Source of the DNA: Hymenobacter lucidus
Lineage (GTDB): Bacteria; Bacteroidota; Bacteroidia; Cytophagales; Hymenobacteraceae
Assembly: GCF_020447265.1 (NCBI RefSeq)
Contig: NZ_JAJADR010000001.1
Coordinates: 744,001 to 808,000 of the forward strand
Reading direction: 5' to 3'
Length of the DNA: 64,000 bases
In this document: piece after piece, positions 30,708-39,364 of the stretch
Layout of the letters: every line of letters begins with the position of its first letter
Position numbering within the stretch: position 1 is the first letter of the stretch
Program-made: the position numbers and the translations under genes
Notes under the pieces: generated by a model
Databases searched by the model: none
Told to the model about the DNA's origin: nothing
Seen by the model: the letters and a program-made list of their open reading frames with translations, nothing else

Positions 30708-30787
30708 TGAGCCTGGGGCAGCTCCCTGTGACAACCGGATTTTATCCACTAGTTTCGGCTTTCTTCGGCCCTTCATTCCCTCCTGAT

Positions 30788-31222
30788 TTGCTACAAAAAC
30801 TACTTCTGACTGTTGCGCTGCTTGCCTTTGGTGGCGCGGCGCAGGCCCAGCAAGCCTCGCCTGCTGCGTGCCGTACCGTGCGCACGGGCCATTTTCGGGT
30901 GCCGAGCGATGATAAAGTATCCCAGGATTCCTTTGTGGAGCGTGGCCCCGATTCCCAGATTGAAACCGCCGAAGCGGGCAAGCTCAAGCTGCTGTACTCA
31001 GTAAAATGGCTGGACGACTGCACTTATGAGCTGCGGTTCGTGAAAACTCTGAAAGGTAGCCGCGAATATGAGCTGCCCCCCGATGCCGTGCTGACCGTGC
31101 ATATTCTGGAAGTGACCGACAAAGCCTACACCTCCTCCGTTACATCCTCTTTCAGCGACATGAAGCTTGACCTGAAGATGGATATTCTGCCCGGTAAGCC
31201 CATTGCTACTCCAAGCCGCTAA
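30788..31222 (+). CDS. Small secreted protein of unknown function
   Basis: About 144 residues if translation starts at the TTG at 30788, which immediately begins a Sec signal peptide (LQKLLLTVALLAFGGAAQAQ); upstream in-frame starts would put non-hydrophobic residues and the previous terminator into the protein. The mature part starts QASPAACRTVRTGHFRVPSDD, has two Cys (AAC and LDDC) that could form a disulfide, and a hydrophilic beta-rich body (YELRFVKTLKGSREYELPPDAVLTVHILEV). I recognise no family. Confidence 0.65.
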   Translation: MLQKLLLTVALLAFGGAAQAQQASPAACRTVRTGHFRVPSDDKVSQDSFVERGPDSQIETAEAGKLKLLYSVKWLDDCTYELRFVKTLKGSREYELPPDAVLTVHILEVTDKAYTSSVTSSFSDMKLDLKMDILPGKPIATPSR

Positions 31223-31285
31223 GAGACAAAACGAGCAATTTGCGCAGCATCCGCACAACAAACTTGTCTGGATGAAGTAGGAAAG

Positions 31286-31328
31286 AACCGGCCCGACTGA
31301 GCAGTACGCCAGCGGAGCCGGTTTTTTG
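31286..31328 (+). terminator. Probable terminator
   Basis: AACCGGC (31286-31292) pairs with GCCGGTT (31317-31323), followed by a T run; the loop is long and GC-rich. Confidence 0.6.
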
Positions 31329-31352
31329 TTGTTCTTATTTCCTTGAGCCGTA

Positions 31353-32696
31353 ATGAGCAAGTATATTTCCCCATTATCACTGCTGGCACTGCTGGTAGCC
31401 TGCGGCGGTCCGTCGAAACAGGAAAAAGCCCAAGCCCAGGCCGATACGCCCGCCGATACCGTAGCCACGGCCGCCGCTCCCGTCGATTTGCCCGCGCCCT
31501 ACGCCACCAAGTCGGTGACGAAGCGCAGCAAGGTCATTGGCTGGCCGGCGGGCCGCACGCCCACGGTGCCGGCCGGCTTTACTATCAGCCAGTATGCGGC
31601 CAATTTTAATAGTCCGCGCTGGATATACGTGACGCCCAATGGCGACGTGCTGGTAGCCGAGTCTAACACGGTGCCAACCGATACTAAGAAGAAAATTGCC
31701 GCCGCTCTGGACCTCGACCCGTCCAAATCGTTGAAGCCAACCAGCGCCAACCGCATTACGCTGCTCCGCGACACCAACCAGGATGGCAAGCCCGACGTGC
31801 GCGAAACCTTCCTCAGCGGCCTCAACCAGCCGCTGGGTATGCTGGTGCTAGGTAACTACTTCTACGTGGCCAACACCGACGGTGTGCTGCGCTACGCCTA
31901 CACGCCGGGCCAGACGAAAATCACCGGCCCCGGCCAGAAAATACTAGATTTGCCCGCCGGTGGCTACAACAACCACTGGACCCGCAATCTGCTGGCGTCG
32001 GCTGACGGCGCCAAAATCTATATTTCCGTGGGCTCGGGCTCTAATGTGGGCGAAAACGGCATGGATAAAGAAGTGCGCCGGGCTAACGTGCTGGAAATTA
32101 ATCCTGACGGCACCGGCGAGAAAATATACGCTGCCGGCTTGCGCAACCCCGTGGGCATGGCCTGGGCGCCCGGCACCAACACGCTCTGGACGGCTGTGAA
32201 CGAGCGCGACGAGCTGGGCGACGAGTTAGTGCCCGACTACCTGACCAGCGTGCAGCCCGGCGCGTTCTACGGCTGGCCCTACGCTTACTTCGGCACCCAC
32301 GAAGACCCGCGCCGCAAGGGCGAAGCGCCTGATCTGGTAAAGAAAACCGTAGTGCCGGATGTGGCGCTGGGCCCCCACACGGCCTCGCTGGGCCTGGCCT
32401 TCTACGACCAGCAGCGCTTCCCGGCGCGGTACCGCAGCGGGGCCTTCATCGGGCAGCACGGCTCCTGGAATCGGTCGAGCTTCTCGGGGTATAAGGTCGT
32501 GTTCGTGCCTTTTGCGAAGGGAAAGCCGGCTGGAAAAATGGAAGACTTCGTCACGGGCTTTGTTGCCGATGAAGCCACGAAAGAGGTGTATGGCCGGCCT
32601 GTGGGCGTTACCGTGTTGCCCGATGGCGCTATGCTGGTGGCTGATGATGCTGGCAACACCGTGTGGCGGGTAAGCGCGACGGGAACCGGCAGCTAG
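31353..32696 (+). CDS. Sorbosone/glucose dehydrogenase-like (PQQ-type propeller) lipoprotein
   Basis: 447 residues. An N-terminal lipoprotein signal with lipobox LLVAC, then a linker rich in Ala/Thr/Pro, then a beta-propeller of the L-sorbosone dehydrogenase family. Typical stretches are PAGFTISQYAANFNSPRWIYVTPNGDVLVAES, GLNQPLGMLVLGNYFYVANTDGVLRY, GLRNPVGMAWAPGTNTLWTAVNERDELGDELVPDYL, GAFYGWPYAY and FIGQHGSWNRSSFSGYKVVFVPF. It is probably a periplasmic or outer-membrane enzyme oxidising sugars or aldehydes. This is the second such propeller in the window (the other is at 9299-10678), but it lacks a T9SS domain and is lipid-anchored instead. Confidence 0.87.
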   Translation: MSKYISPLSLLALLVACGGPSKQEKAQAQADTPADTVATAAAPVDLPAPYATKSVTKRSKVIGWPAGRTPTVPAGFTISQYAANFNSPRWIYVTPNGDVLVAESNTVPTDTKKKIAAALDLDPSKSLKPTSANRITLLRDTNQDGKPDVRETFLSGLNQPLGMLVLGNYFYVANTDGVLRYAYTPGQTKITGPGQKILDLPAGGYNNHWTRNLLASADGAKIYISVGSGSNVGENGMDKEVRRANVLEINPDGTGEKIYAAGLRNPVGMAWAPGTNTLWTAVNERDELGDELVPDYLTSVQPGAFYGWPYAYFGTHEDPRRKGEAPDLVKKTVVPDVALGPHTASLGLAFYDQQRFPARYRSGAFIGQHGSWNRSSFSGYKVVFVPFAKGKPAGKMEDFVTGFVADEATKEVYGRPVGVTVLPDGAMLVADDAGNTVWRVSATGTGS

Positions 32697-32849
32697 CGTA
32701 AGTGCATAGAAATAAGCGGGAGAAAAAGTTGGATATAATATCACAATGATTATATTTGATTGAACTAAACAAAGCGCATGGCTGGCCGCAGTGCTAATGC
32801 CTTTGTTTGAACTCAATCCTGTGTAGTCATTTATCCAACCCTGCTTCCT

Positions 32850-33500
32850 ATGCACACACTCGCACGCCCCGCACTGCCAGAGCAGACTCGTAATCTGGCC
32901 AAATCGTTGATGAACCGGTATCTGCGCGACGTGATTGTGCGCAACTGGGAACAGGACGGCCGCCCGCTGCCGCCGCCTCACCAGGTGAAGCAAACAGTTA
33001 TTGCCGAGTACCAGCGCCGCTTCAACTGCCCGATTCTGGTGGAAACCGGCACTTTCCGCGGCGACATGATTGAGGCCCAGCTGAAGAACTTCGACCGGCT
33101 GATTTCCATTGAGCTAAGCCAAGAGCTGTATGAAAAGGCTTGCTACCGGTTCCGCAAGTCGCCCCAGGTTACCATTTATCAGGGCGACAGTGGAGCCGTG
33201 CTGCCCCGCATCATGCGGGTGCTCGACCGGCCGGCCGTGTTCTGGCTCGATGGGCACTACTCGGCCGGCGACACGGCCCAGGGCAGCAAAGAGTGCCCGA
33301 TTTATGAGGAGCTGGAGGCCATCTTCGCCCAGGGCCCGCGCTTTGCTCACGTACTGCTGATTGATGATGCCCGCTGCTTCGTGGGTCAGGGCGACTACCC
33401 GACCATTGCCGCCCTCACCGAGTTCATTCAGGCCCACGACCCACGCTACCTCGTGGAAGTGCAGGACGATATCATCCGGGCCGTGGTGAAGGGCCGGTAG
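32850..33500 (+). CDS. Class I SAM-methyltransferase-fold protein
   Basis: 216 residues, cytoplasmic. The Rossmann start resembles SAM-dependent methyltransferases: CPILVETGTFRGDMIEA (motif I, near 56-72), then LISIELSQELYEKA (motif II acidic residue), VTIYQGDSGAVLPRI (motif III area), and VFWLDGHYSAGDTAQGSKECPIYEELEAI, which resembles the macrocin-O-methyltransferase/TylF-like group. The substrate is unknown. It is followed by a hairpin terminator and is not obviously linked to its neighbours. Confidence 0.72.
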   Translation: MHTLARPALPEQTRNLAKSLMNRYLRDVIVRNWEQDGRPLPPPHQVKQTVIAEYQRRFNCPILVETGTFRGDMIEAQLKNFDRLISIELSQELYEKACYRFRKSPQVTIYQGDSGAVLPRIMRVLDRPAVFWLDGHYSAGDTAQGSKECPIYEELEAIFAQGPRFAHVLLIDDARCFVGQGDYPTIAALTEFIQAHDPRYLVEVQDDIIRAVVKGR

Positions 33501-33556
33501 CACTGCCGCCTACGCCAAGGCTCTTGGCGGGAATAAATCAACTCAAATTACCCTGA

Positions 33557-33590
33557 CAGGCTGCCACTTTCCCGGCAGCCTGTTTTCTTT
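33557..33590 (+). terminator. Intrinsic terminator
   Basis: CAGGCTGCC (33557-33565) pairs with GGCAGCCTG (33574-33582), followed by TTTTCTTT. Confidence 0.85.
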
Positions 33591-33642
33591 GTGGGATATT
33601 TGCCGGCTACAGTCCAGTCATTTCTCTCACCTACCTTCCTCA

Positions 33643-34317
33643 ATGGAGCTGATTAAGCATTTTCTCGACATTATCCTGCACCTCGACGTGCATCTTAAGC
33701 TGCTCGTGGGTGAGTATGGCAACCTGATTTACCTGATCCTGTTCCTGATCATCTTCACCGAAACCGGCGTAATTGTGCTGCCCTTCCTGCCCGGCGACTC
33801 GCTGCTGTTTGTGGCCGGCACCCTGGCCGCCCAGCCCGTAGCCGCCGGCTCGCCCGATACGCTGCTCAACATCGTTTACTTGATTCCACTGCTGATTGCG
33901 GCGGCTTTTCTGGGCGACAACCTCAACTACTTCGTGGGCGACTACCTGGGGCCGCGCGTGTTCCGGGAAGATTTCCGGTTTCTGAAGCGTAAGTACCTGG
34001 AGCAAACCCAGGCCTTTTACGCCAAACACGGCGGCAAAACCATCATCATGGCCCGCTTTATTCCCATTGTGCGCACGTTTGCGCCGTTCGTGGCGGGCGT
34101 GGGCACCATGAAATACAGCTTCTTCATTGGCTACAGCATTGCTGGGGCGCTGCTCTGGGTGTTTTCGCTCACGCTGGCGGGCTTCTTTCTGGGCAACATT
34201 CCGTGGGTGCAGCACAACTTCACGTACGTGATTTACGGCATCATCCTGTTCTCAATTCTGCCCCCGGCTTTTCAATTCCTGAAGGAGAAGCTAAGCGGCA
34301 ATTCGGCTGCGGCATAA
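33643..34317 (+). CDS. DedA (VTT/SNARE-associated) family membrane protein
   Basis: 224 residues from the ATG at 33643 (MELIKHFLDIILHLD). An inner-membrane protein of the DedA family, related to undecaprenyl-phosphate or phospholipid flippases. Features: hydrophobic LIYLILFLIIFTETGVIVLPFLPGDSLLFVAG (FxE...PxxPGD signature), FLGDNLNYFVGDYLGPRVF, and KHGGKTIIMARFIPIVRTFAPFVAGVGTM (the conserved second re-entrant segment with R-F-x-P). It lies between two terminators, so it is monocistronic. Confidence 0.93.
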   Translation: MELIKHFLDIILHLDVHLKLLVGEYGNLIYLILFLIIFTETGVIVLPFLPGDSLLFVAGTLAAQPVAAGSPDTLLNIVYLIPLLIAAAFLGDNLNYFVGDYLGPRVFREDFRFLKRKYLEQTQAFYAKHGGKTIIMARFIPIVRTFAPFVAGVGTMKYSFFIGYSIAGALLWVFSLTLAGFFLGNIPWVQHNFTYVIYGIILFSILPPAFQFLKEKLSGNSAAA

Positions 34318-34341
34318 GCTGGTAGTTGCATTTATTTTTTC

Positions 34342-34382
34342 AAAAACCGCCCCGATGCTCAGGCTTTGGGGCGGTTTTTTTG
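34342..34382 (+). terminator. Intrinsic terminator
   Basis: AAAAACCGCCCC (34342-34353) pairs with GGGGCGGTTTTT (34368-34379), followed by further T. Confidence 0.88.
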
Positions 34383-34413
34383 TTTTTTCGGGACGCTATT
34401 CCTTGTCATTCTT

Positions 34414-35157
34414 ATGCGGCAGTTTGGACTTATCGGGCTGAAGCTCGAACACTCTTTCTCTCAGGCCTACTTCACCCAGAAATTTGAAACGCTGGGGCTC
34501 GACGACTGCACCTACAGCCTGTTTGAGCTGCCCAGCATCCGGGAGCTGACCGCGCTGATGGAGAGTACTCCGGAACTGCGCGGGCTCAACGTCACGATTC
34601 CGTTCAAGGAGCAGGTGTGGCCTTATCTGGATGAAGTAGCGCCGTCGGCCGCCCGTATTGGGGCCGTCAACGTCATCGAGTTTACGGCCGACAACCGCCG
34701 CGTGGGCCACAACACCGACTACATCGGCTTCCGGGAGTCGCTGCGGCGGTTTTATCCGCTGCGCGGCGCCGAGGCCGGAGCCCTGGTGCTGGGTACGGGC
34801 GGCTCGTCGAAGGCGGTGGAAGCGGCCCTACGCGAGCTGGGTATCCGCTACTGGCTGGTGTCGCGCAACCCAATGGGCCACGGCCTCACCTACGACGACC
34901 TGACGCCGGCCATCATGTCGGCTCATTCCCTGATTATCAATACCACACCGCTGGGCACCTTCCCAAATATGGACGAGTGCCCCCCAATTCCGTACCAGCA
35001 CCTCTCAGCCCAGCACTATCTCTACGACTTGATTTATAACCCGAGCGAGACCTTGTTCATGGCCAAAGGCCTGGAGCAGGGCGCACAAGCCAAAAACGGC
35101 TTCGAAATGCTCGGCCTCCAAGCAGAAGCCTCCTGGGAAATCTGGAACCGGAGGTAA
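34414..35157 (+). CDS. aroE: Shikimate 5-dehydrogenase
   Basis: 247 residues from the ATG at 34414 (MRQFGLIGLKLEHSFSQAYF), a compact AroE typical of Bacteroidota. It reduces 3-dehydroshikimate with NADPH in aromatic amino-acid synthesis. Shikimate-binding SFS (near 14-16), catalytic Lys in LNVTIPFKEQV, GAVNVI and GHNTDYIGF; the nucleotide loop is LGTGGSSKAVEAAL; later INTTPLGTFP and YDLIYNP. The C-terminal GFEMLGLQAEASWEIW closes the fold. It is followed directly by a large composite inverted repeat. Confidence 0.95.
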   Translation: MRQFGLIGLKLEHSFSQAYFTQKFETLGLDDCTYSLFELPSIRELTALMESTPELRGLNVTIPFKEQVWPYLDEVAPSAARIGAVNVIEFTADNRRVGHNTDYIGFRESLRRFYPLRGAEAGALVLGTGGSSKAVEAALRELGIRYWLVSRNPMGHGLTYDDLTPAIMSAHSLIINTTPLGTFPNMDECPPIPYQHLSAQHYLYDLIYNPSETLFMAKGLEQGAQAKNGFEMLGLQAEASWEIWNRR

Positions 35158-35163
35158 TGTGGG

Positions 35164-35419
35164 TTAATGTGCTAAAATTAATGTGGTTGAATGTGAGCAA
35201 TGTGAGCAATGTGTCATTGCGAGCTGGCGAAGCAATCCGTCCTCTGCGCAGGTAGTCATGCCCTTTGACCAGAAAGCCCTTTTCCGTTGCTACGGAAAAG
35301 GGCTTTTCAGTTAAGAATACTTAGCACATTTCAGAGGACGGATGGCTTCGTCGTGCCTCCTCGCAAGGACACATTCCTCACATTCAACCACATTAATTTT
35401 AACACATCAGCACATTAAG
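35164..35419. repeat. Composite nested inverted repeat of ~250 bp
   Basis: Three shells share one centre. The innermost is a perfect 15-bp hairpin (35273-35287 with 35292-35306) with a T run, which is a good terminator. Around it, 35211-35246 (GTGTCATTGCGAG...CCGTCCTCTG) is complementary to 35332-35372, with small indels. The outer arms (about 35164-35210 and 35373-35419) repeat AATGTG-type units and are again complementary. The GTCATTGCGAG...GAAGCAATCC core resembles dispersed palindromic repeats found in many bacterial genomes. Confidence 0.85.
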
Positions 35420-35436
35420 CATTAGCGCATTAAAAA

Positions 35437-37980
35437 CTACTGCTGCCCCTGGTTACTCTCACCTTGCTTAGTGTCGTCGTTCTGAATGCCTCGGCGGCGC
35501 TTCGGGGGCTGGGTCGAGACTTTGCCAAAGCGGTAGTTGAAGGCCAGGCGCACGCCGCGCATGTAGATGTAGTTGTTGGTTTCCTGACGGAACTGGTCGG
35601 TATCGAGCGTAGAGCTCAGATTGCGGGTGGCTTGCAGGAAGTTGTCAGCATTCAGGGTCAGATCGGCTTTGTCCTTGAGCAGGTTTTTGCGCAGCCCCAC
35701 CGAATAGAACGTCCAGGCGGCCTGCTGGCCCTGCAGCTGGATGCGGGGCGAATTCAGGCCGCCGAAGAACTGCAGGCTCAGGCCTTTTTCAAATTTGTAG
35801 CCCGAGTTCAGGTTCAGGCTGTACATCAGCCCCGAGTTGCTGAGCTCCAGAGAGGGGCTTTTCAACGACACATAGTACACGTTGACGGTGCCACTCACGT
35901 CCCACTTCGGCACGGGCTTCACCGAGCCGAAGATGCTCGTGCCATAGGTGGCGTTGCGCCCGATGTTGAGGAAAGTTTGTTTGTTCACGCCGTTGACCAC
36001 CTCCCGGTAGGTTTCAATGGCGTTGCCGGTGCGGCGGGCGTAGGCCGAAATGTTCAGCACTGAGCCCTTGATGAAGGTGGTAAAGTTCAGCTCGTAGCTG
36101 TCCGTCAGCTCGGGCTCCAAGTCGGGGTTGCCCCGGCTGGTGTTGAGCGAGTCAGTAGCGTTGAGGAATGGGTTCAGGTAGAAAATCTGGGGGCGCTGAA
36201 TGCGGCGGGAGTAAGCCGCCCGCAGCGACTGGCCGGGCTTCTTGGGGTTGCCGGGCTGGTAGCTCACGCTCAGGTTGGGCAGCAGGTTGATATAGTCCTG
36301 CGCCACGCCCCGTTCATCGCCCTGCTGAAAGCTGCCGTCAATGTTGGTCCTCTCGACGCGGGCTCCCAGCTTGGTGCTTACCTTTTTGCTGATATTGAAA
36401 CCATAGGAGCCGTAGGCCGCCAGCACGTCCTGGTCGTAGCGAAAGGCATTGGAGCGGGCCGCGTTGTACGTCAGTATGCTTTGGCCGGTCGGGTCGGTCT
36501 GGATGGTATAGTTGCTGCTTACGCGGCGTAGAATGGCCTTGGCTCCGGTTTCGAGGGTCGTGGTTTCCGAAAATGGATGCACGTAATCGGTCTGCAGCGT
36601 GGTTTCGAGGTTGCGGGCCAGGTTAAGGCTTTCCTCCCGGTAGTCACGCTCGGCGGCCGGACCCACACCGTCGCCGGGGTATTGGTCGAGGCTGTAGTTC
36701 TGGTTGTTGCGGTTGCGCGTATGCTGGCCCAGCACGCTCCACTCGCGGCGCTTCTGGGCAAAGGTGCGGGTATAGCTGCCACTCACGTCGTAGCTCTGGG
36801 TGCGGAATCGGCGCTCCGAGTCGCGGGTAAAGTCCCGGGCCGGGGTTAGCGGAAAAAGACTGTTGTAGTGGATGTTGTTGTAGAGCTCATTGTCGCCGCT
36901 GTTGCGAAACATGCTGCCCTGCACGCTCAGCGTGAGGCTGTGGTATTGGGCAGGGTCGTAGTCGAGGCCGAGGCGCCCGAAGCCGCCGCCGCCGAGGGTG
37001 TTGCCGCTGCCACGCTGCTCCAGGGAAAGGGCGTCGCTGCCATTGGCATTTTTCGTGAAGCGCTGCAGGTCGTTGCGGTTGGGGCTGTAGAAAGCAAAGC
37101 CGCTGGCCGAGCTGGTCAGCCCGATTTTGCCTTTGCGGTAGTTCAGCGCGGCATTGCCGTTGGAGCTGCGCGTACCGGCGGCCAGGCCCACGCTGCCGTT
37201 GGTGCCTTGCAGGTTGTTTTTCTTCAGAATGATGTTGATGATACCACCCGAGCCTTCGGCGTCGTACTTGGCCGAGGGCGAGGTAATAACTTCCACACTC
37301 TTGATCTGGTCGGCCGGAATTTGCTTCATGGCATCGGCCACCGAGCTGGCCACGATGCCCGAGGGCTTATTGTTGATGAGTACCCGCACGTTGCTGGTGC
37401 CGCGCAGCTCCACGTTGCCATCGGGGTCCACGTTTACCAGCGGCACTTTACGCAGCACATCAGCCGCCGTACCGCCCGAGTTGGTGATGTCCTTTTCGGC
37501 GTTGTAAACGATACGGTCAGGCTTGGTTTCGATGACGTCCCGCTCCCCGGTTACGGTTACTTCCCCCAACTTCTGGGCCGTCGAGGCTAGCGGCAGCGTG
37601 CCCAGGTCGGTGGGCCCGTCGGTGATGGTCACGGTTTCGGTGCGGGCCGTGTAGCCAATAAAGCTGATCTGGAGCCGATAGGTACCCGCCGCTAGGCTTT
37701 TGAGCACAAACCGGCCTTTCTCGTCGCACACGGTACCGTCGATGGGGGTAGTGCCAGTGGCGGGCAGCAGGGCTACGGTGGCAAACTCCACCGGCTTTTT
37801 GGTAGCGGCATCGAGTACGGTACCGGTCAGGCGGCCGGTGCCTTTGGGCGCGGCCGGCATAGCCAGTGGCTTGGGTACCGCCGAGATGCCGGTGGACGGC
37901 TGTGCGGCCGGGGGCGTAGTTTGAGCCCAGGCTGGCGCATTCAGCAAACCCGTGACCAAAAGGGGTATATATCGTTTCAT
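35437..37980 (-). CDS. TonB-dependent receptor-like outer-membrane beta-barrel protein
   Basis: About 847 residues from the ATG at 37980, which starts the signal peptide MKRYIPLLVTGLLNAPAWAQ; a longer upstream frame is not used. Order: Pro/Ala-rich linker, carboxypeptidase-regulatory-like beta domain (GRLTGTVLDAATKKPVEFATVALLP...AGTYRLQISFIGY, near 48-115), plug domain (LGEVTVTGER...GTAADVLRKVPLVNVDPDGNVELRGTSNVRVLINNKPSG...IKSVEVITSPSAKYDAEGSGGIINI), then a large barrel of the outer membrane beta-barrel (PF14905-like) family. No SusD partner is nearby, so it is not a classical Sus pair. The ligand is unknown. The C-terminus is a short polar GESNQGQQ tail. Confidence 0.85.
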   Translation of the reverse strand: MKRYIPLLVTGLLNAPAWAQTTPPAAQPSTGISAVPKPLAMPAAPKGTGRLTGTVLDAATKKPVEFATVALLPATGTTPIDGTVCDEKGRFVLKSLAAGTYRLQISFIGYTARTETVTITDGPTDLGTLPLASTAQKLGEVTVTGERDVIETKPDRIVYNAEKDITNSGGTAADVLRKVPLVNVDPDGNVELRGTSNVRVLINNKPSGIVASSVADAMKQIPADQIKSVEVITSPSAKYDAEGSGGIINIILKKNNLQGTNGSVGLAAGTRSSNGNAALNYRKGKIGLTSSASGFAFYSPNRNDLQRFTKNANGSDALSLEQRGSGNTLGGGGFGRLGLDYDPAQYHSLTLSVQGSMFRNSGDNELYNNIHYNSLFPLTPARDFTRDSERRFRTQSYDVSGSYTRTFAQKRREWSVLGQHTRNRNNQNYSLDQYPGDGVGPAAERDYREESLNLARNLETTLQTDYVHPFSETTTLETGAKAILRRVSSNYTIQTDPTGQSILTYNAARSNAFRYDQDVLAAYGSYGFNISKKVSTKLGARVERTNIDGSFQQGDERGVAQDYINLLPNLSVSYQPGNPKKPGQSLRAAYSRRIQRPQIFYLNPFLNATDSLNTSRGNPDLEPELTDSYELNFTTFIKGSVLNISAYARRTGNAIETYREVVNGVNKQTFLNIGRNATYGTSIFGSVKPVPKWDVSGTVNVYYVSLKSPSLELSNSGLMYSLNLNSGYKFEKGLSLQFFGGLNSPRIQLQGQQAAWTFYSVGLRKNLLKDKADLTLNADNFLQATRNLSSTLDTDQFRQETNNYIYMRGVRLAFNYRFGKVSTQPPKRRRGIQNDDTKQGESNQGQQ

Positions 37981-38683
37981 ATCAGCAAAAGGGAAAAACA
38001 GAGAATAGCCCAGGCCGCAGCCGGTTAGCAGCAATGGTAGGTGGTAAGGTAGATGCCGCCTTCAGGGTCGACTAACCAGTGGGGGAGGTTGCACTGCGCC
38101 GGGCAATAGCAGGTAAATTCGGCAGTATATGAATCGTGGTAGCGGCCCGGACATTACAGCCGGGCCGTAATTTATTTGGTGGCGGCCAACTCTTAAGCAA
38201 ACCTACTCAGCGCCTTGCACTTTAACCAACTTATTTTGTGGCTCTGGCAAAGGCCGGCCCACCTTGTCGGGGAGTAGTAGCACCGCAGCGGGCAAAAAAA
38301 AGCAGCCACCTCATACTAGAAGTGACTGCCGAGTTGCAGTAAGTGCGCAGGGAAATATCTGCCCAATGTAGCAATATCTTTCTAATGAGCCCAGCCGTGG
38401 AAGCCCTTGCGCGGAGTAGTGCAAGGCTTTTGAATTTGCCACTTGCTCTGGAATTAGCGAATTGAATATCAGGCTATTCAAAAAGATTTATGGATTTTTG
38501 CTCCGGCTATGCAACCGGTGCCGACAATGGCGGCTCTTCCAGATACAACACCACATTTAGGGTAGTGTCACCTTTCAGATTCTATCGGCTCATTATGGCA
38601 ATATTGGTTACTTACATCTGCTGGTCTGGCCCCTCGCGGAATAGGCTGGTGCTTAACGTAGGCTCGGGGAGCCAGCTGCGCTG
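37981..38683. other. Gene-poor 700-bp intergenic region with several hairpins
   Basis: No convincing ORF. Three hairpins are visible: 38143-38150 with 38160-38167 (CGGCCCGG/CCGGGCCG); a stem near 38300-38333 (GCAGCCAC/GTGACTGC) preceded by eight A on the plus strand, so on the minus strand it looks like a terminator with eight T; and 38401-38431 (AAGCCCTTGC/GCAAGGCTT) ending in TTTT. It separates the receptor gene from the ECF sigma gene and must hold both promoters. Confidence 0.55.
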
Positions 38684-39364
38684 ATGGGAGCATTGTCGTC
38701 TGCTTTTGGAACCGTGAGCGGGCTACGCAGCCTGCTTCCGGAAGGGGCTTCGGCCTCCAAGCCGGCTGCTGCGCCGGTGCCTGTGCGCCACCTCACCCCG
38801 CCTTCCTCCATGACCGAGGCCGAGATAATAGATGGCTGCCTGGCCGGTAGTCGACTCATGCAAAAGCACCTCTACGAGCGGTTTGCGGGTAAAATGATGG
38901 CCGTATGCCTACGCTATGCCCAAACAACCTTCGAAGCCGAAGACGTGCTGCAGGAAGGCTTTATAACCGTATTCAACAACCTGCGTAATTTCCGCCGCGA
39001 GTGCCCGCTGGAGTTCTGGATTCGCCGCATCATGGTGAATGCTGCCCTGCGCCAGCACCGCCGCAACGCCCCGTTGGTAGCCGTGAGCGAGGGTGAGTAC
39101 CCCGAGGAGCTGGCTGGTGAGGAGTTTACCCTCTCCAACTACGCTTTCGAAGAAATGCTGGCCATGGTGCAGGAGCTGGCACCCCGCTACCGGATGGTGT
39201 TCAACCTGTTTGCCATCGAAGGCTACGGCCACAAGGAAATCGGAGAATTAATGGGCATCTCCGAAGGCACCAGTAAATCACAGTACGCCCGGGCCCGGGC
39301 CATTTTGAAGACCAAACTAGAGCGCCTCGACGCGTATCGTTCCAATGGTACCTACCGCAAATAA
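38684..39364 (+). CDS. ECF-type RNA polymerase sigma factor (sigma-70 family)
   Basis: 226 residues from the ATG at 38684; an internal ATG at 38810 (MTEAEIIDGCLAGS) gives a 184-residue protein closer to the usual ECF length, and the first 42 residues are Ala/Pro-rich and atypical. Region 2 is LYERFAGKMMAVCLRYAQTTFEAEDVLQEGFITVFNNL; region 4 is LAPRYRMVFNLFAIEGYGHKEIGELMGISEGTSKSQYARARAIL with the promoter-recognition helix. The 3' end overlaps the next gene by 20 bp, so the two are translationally coupled; the next gene probably encodes its membrane partner. Confidence 0.92.
   Translation: MGALSSAFGTVSGLRSLLPEGASASKPAAAPVPVRHLTPPSSMTEAEIIDGCLAGSRLMQKHLYERFAGKMMAVCLRYAQTTFEAEDVLQEGFITVFNNLRNFRRECPLEFWIRRIMVNAALRQHRRNAPLVAVSEGEYPEELAGEEFTLSNYAFEEMLAMVQELAPRYRMVFNLFAIEGYGHKEIGELMGISEGTSKSQYARARAILKTKLERLDAYRSNGTYRK

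Noticed and set aside
38490..38684. 64-residue plus-strand frame before the sigma factor
   Set aside because: No family features or sensible composition; it runs into the sigma start by one base and is probably random.
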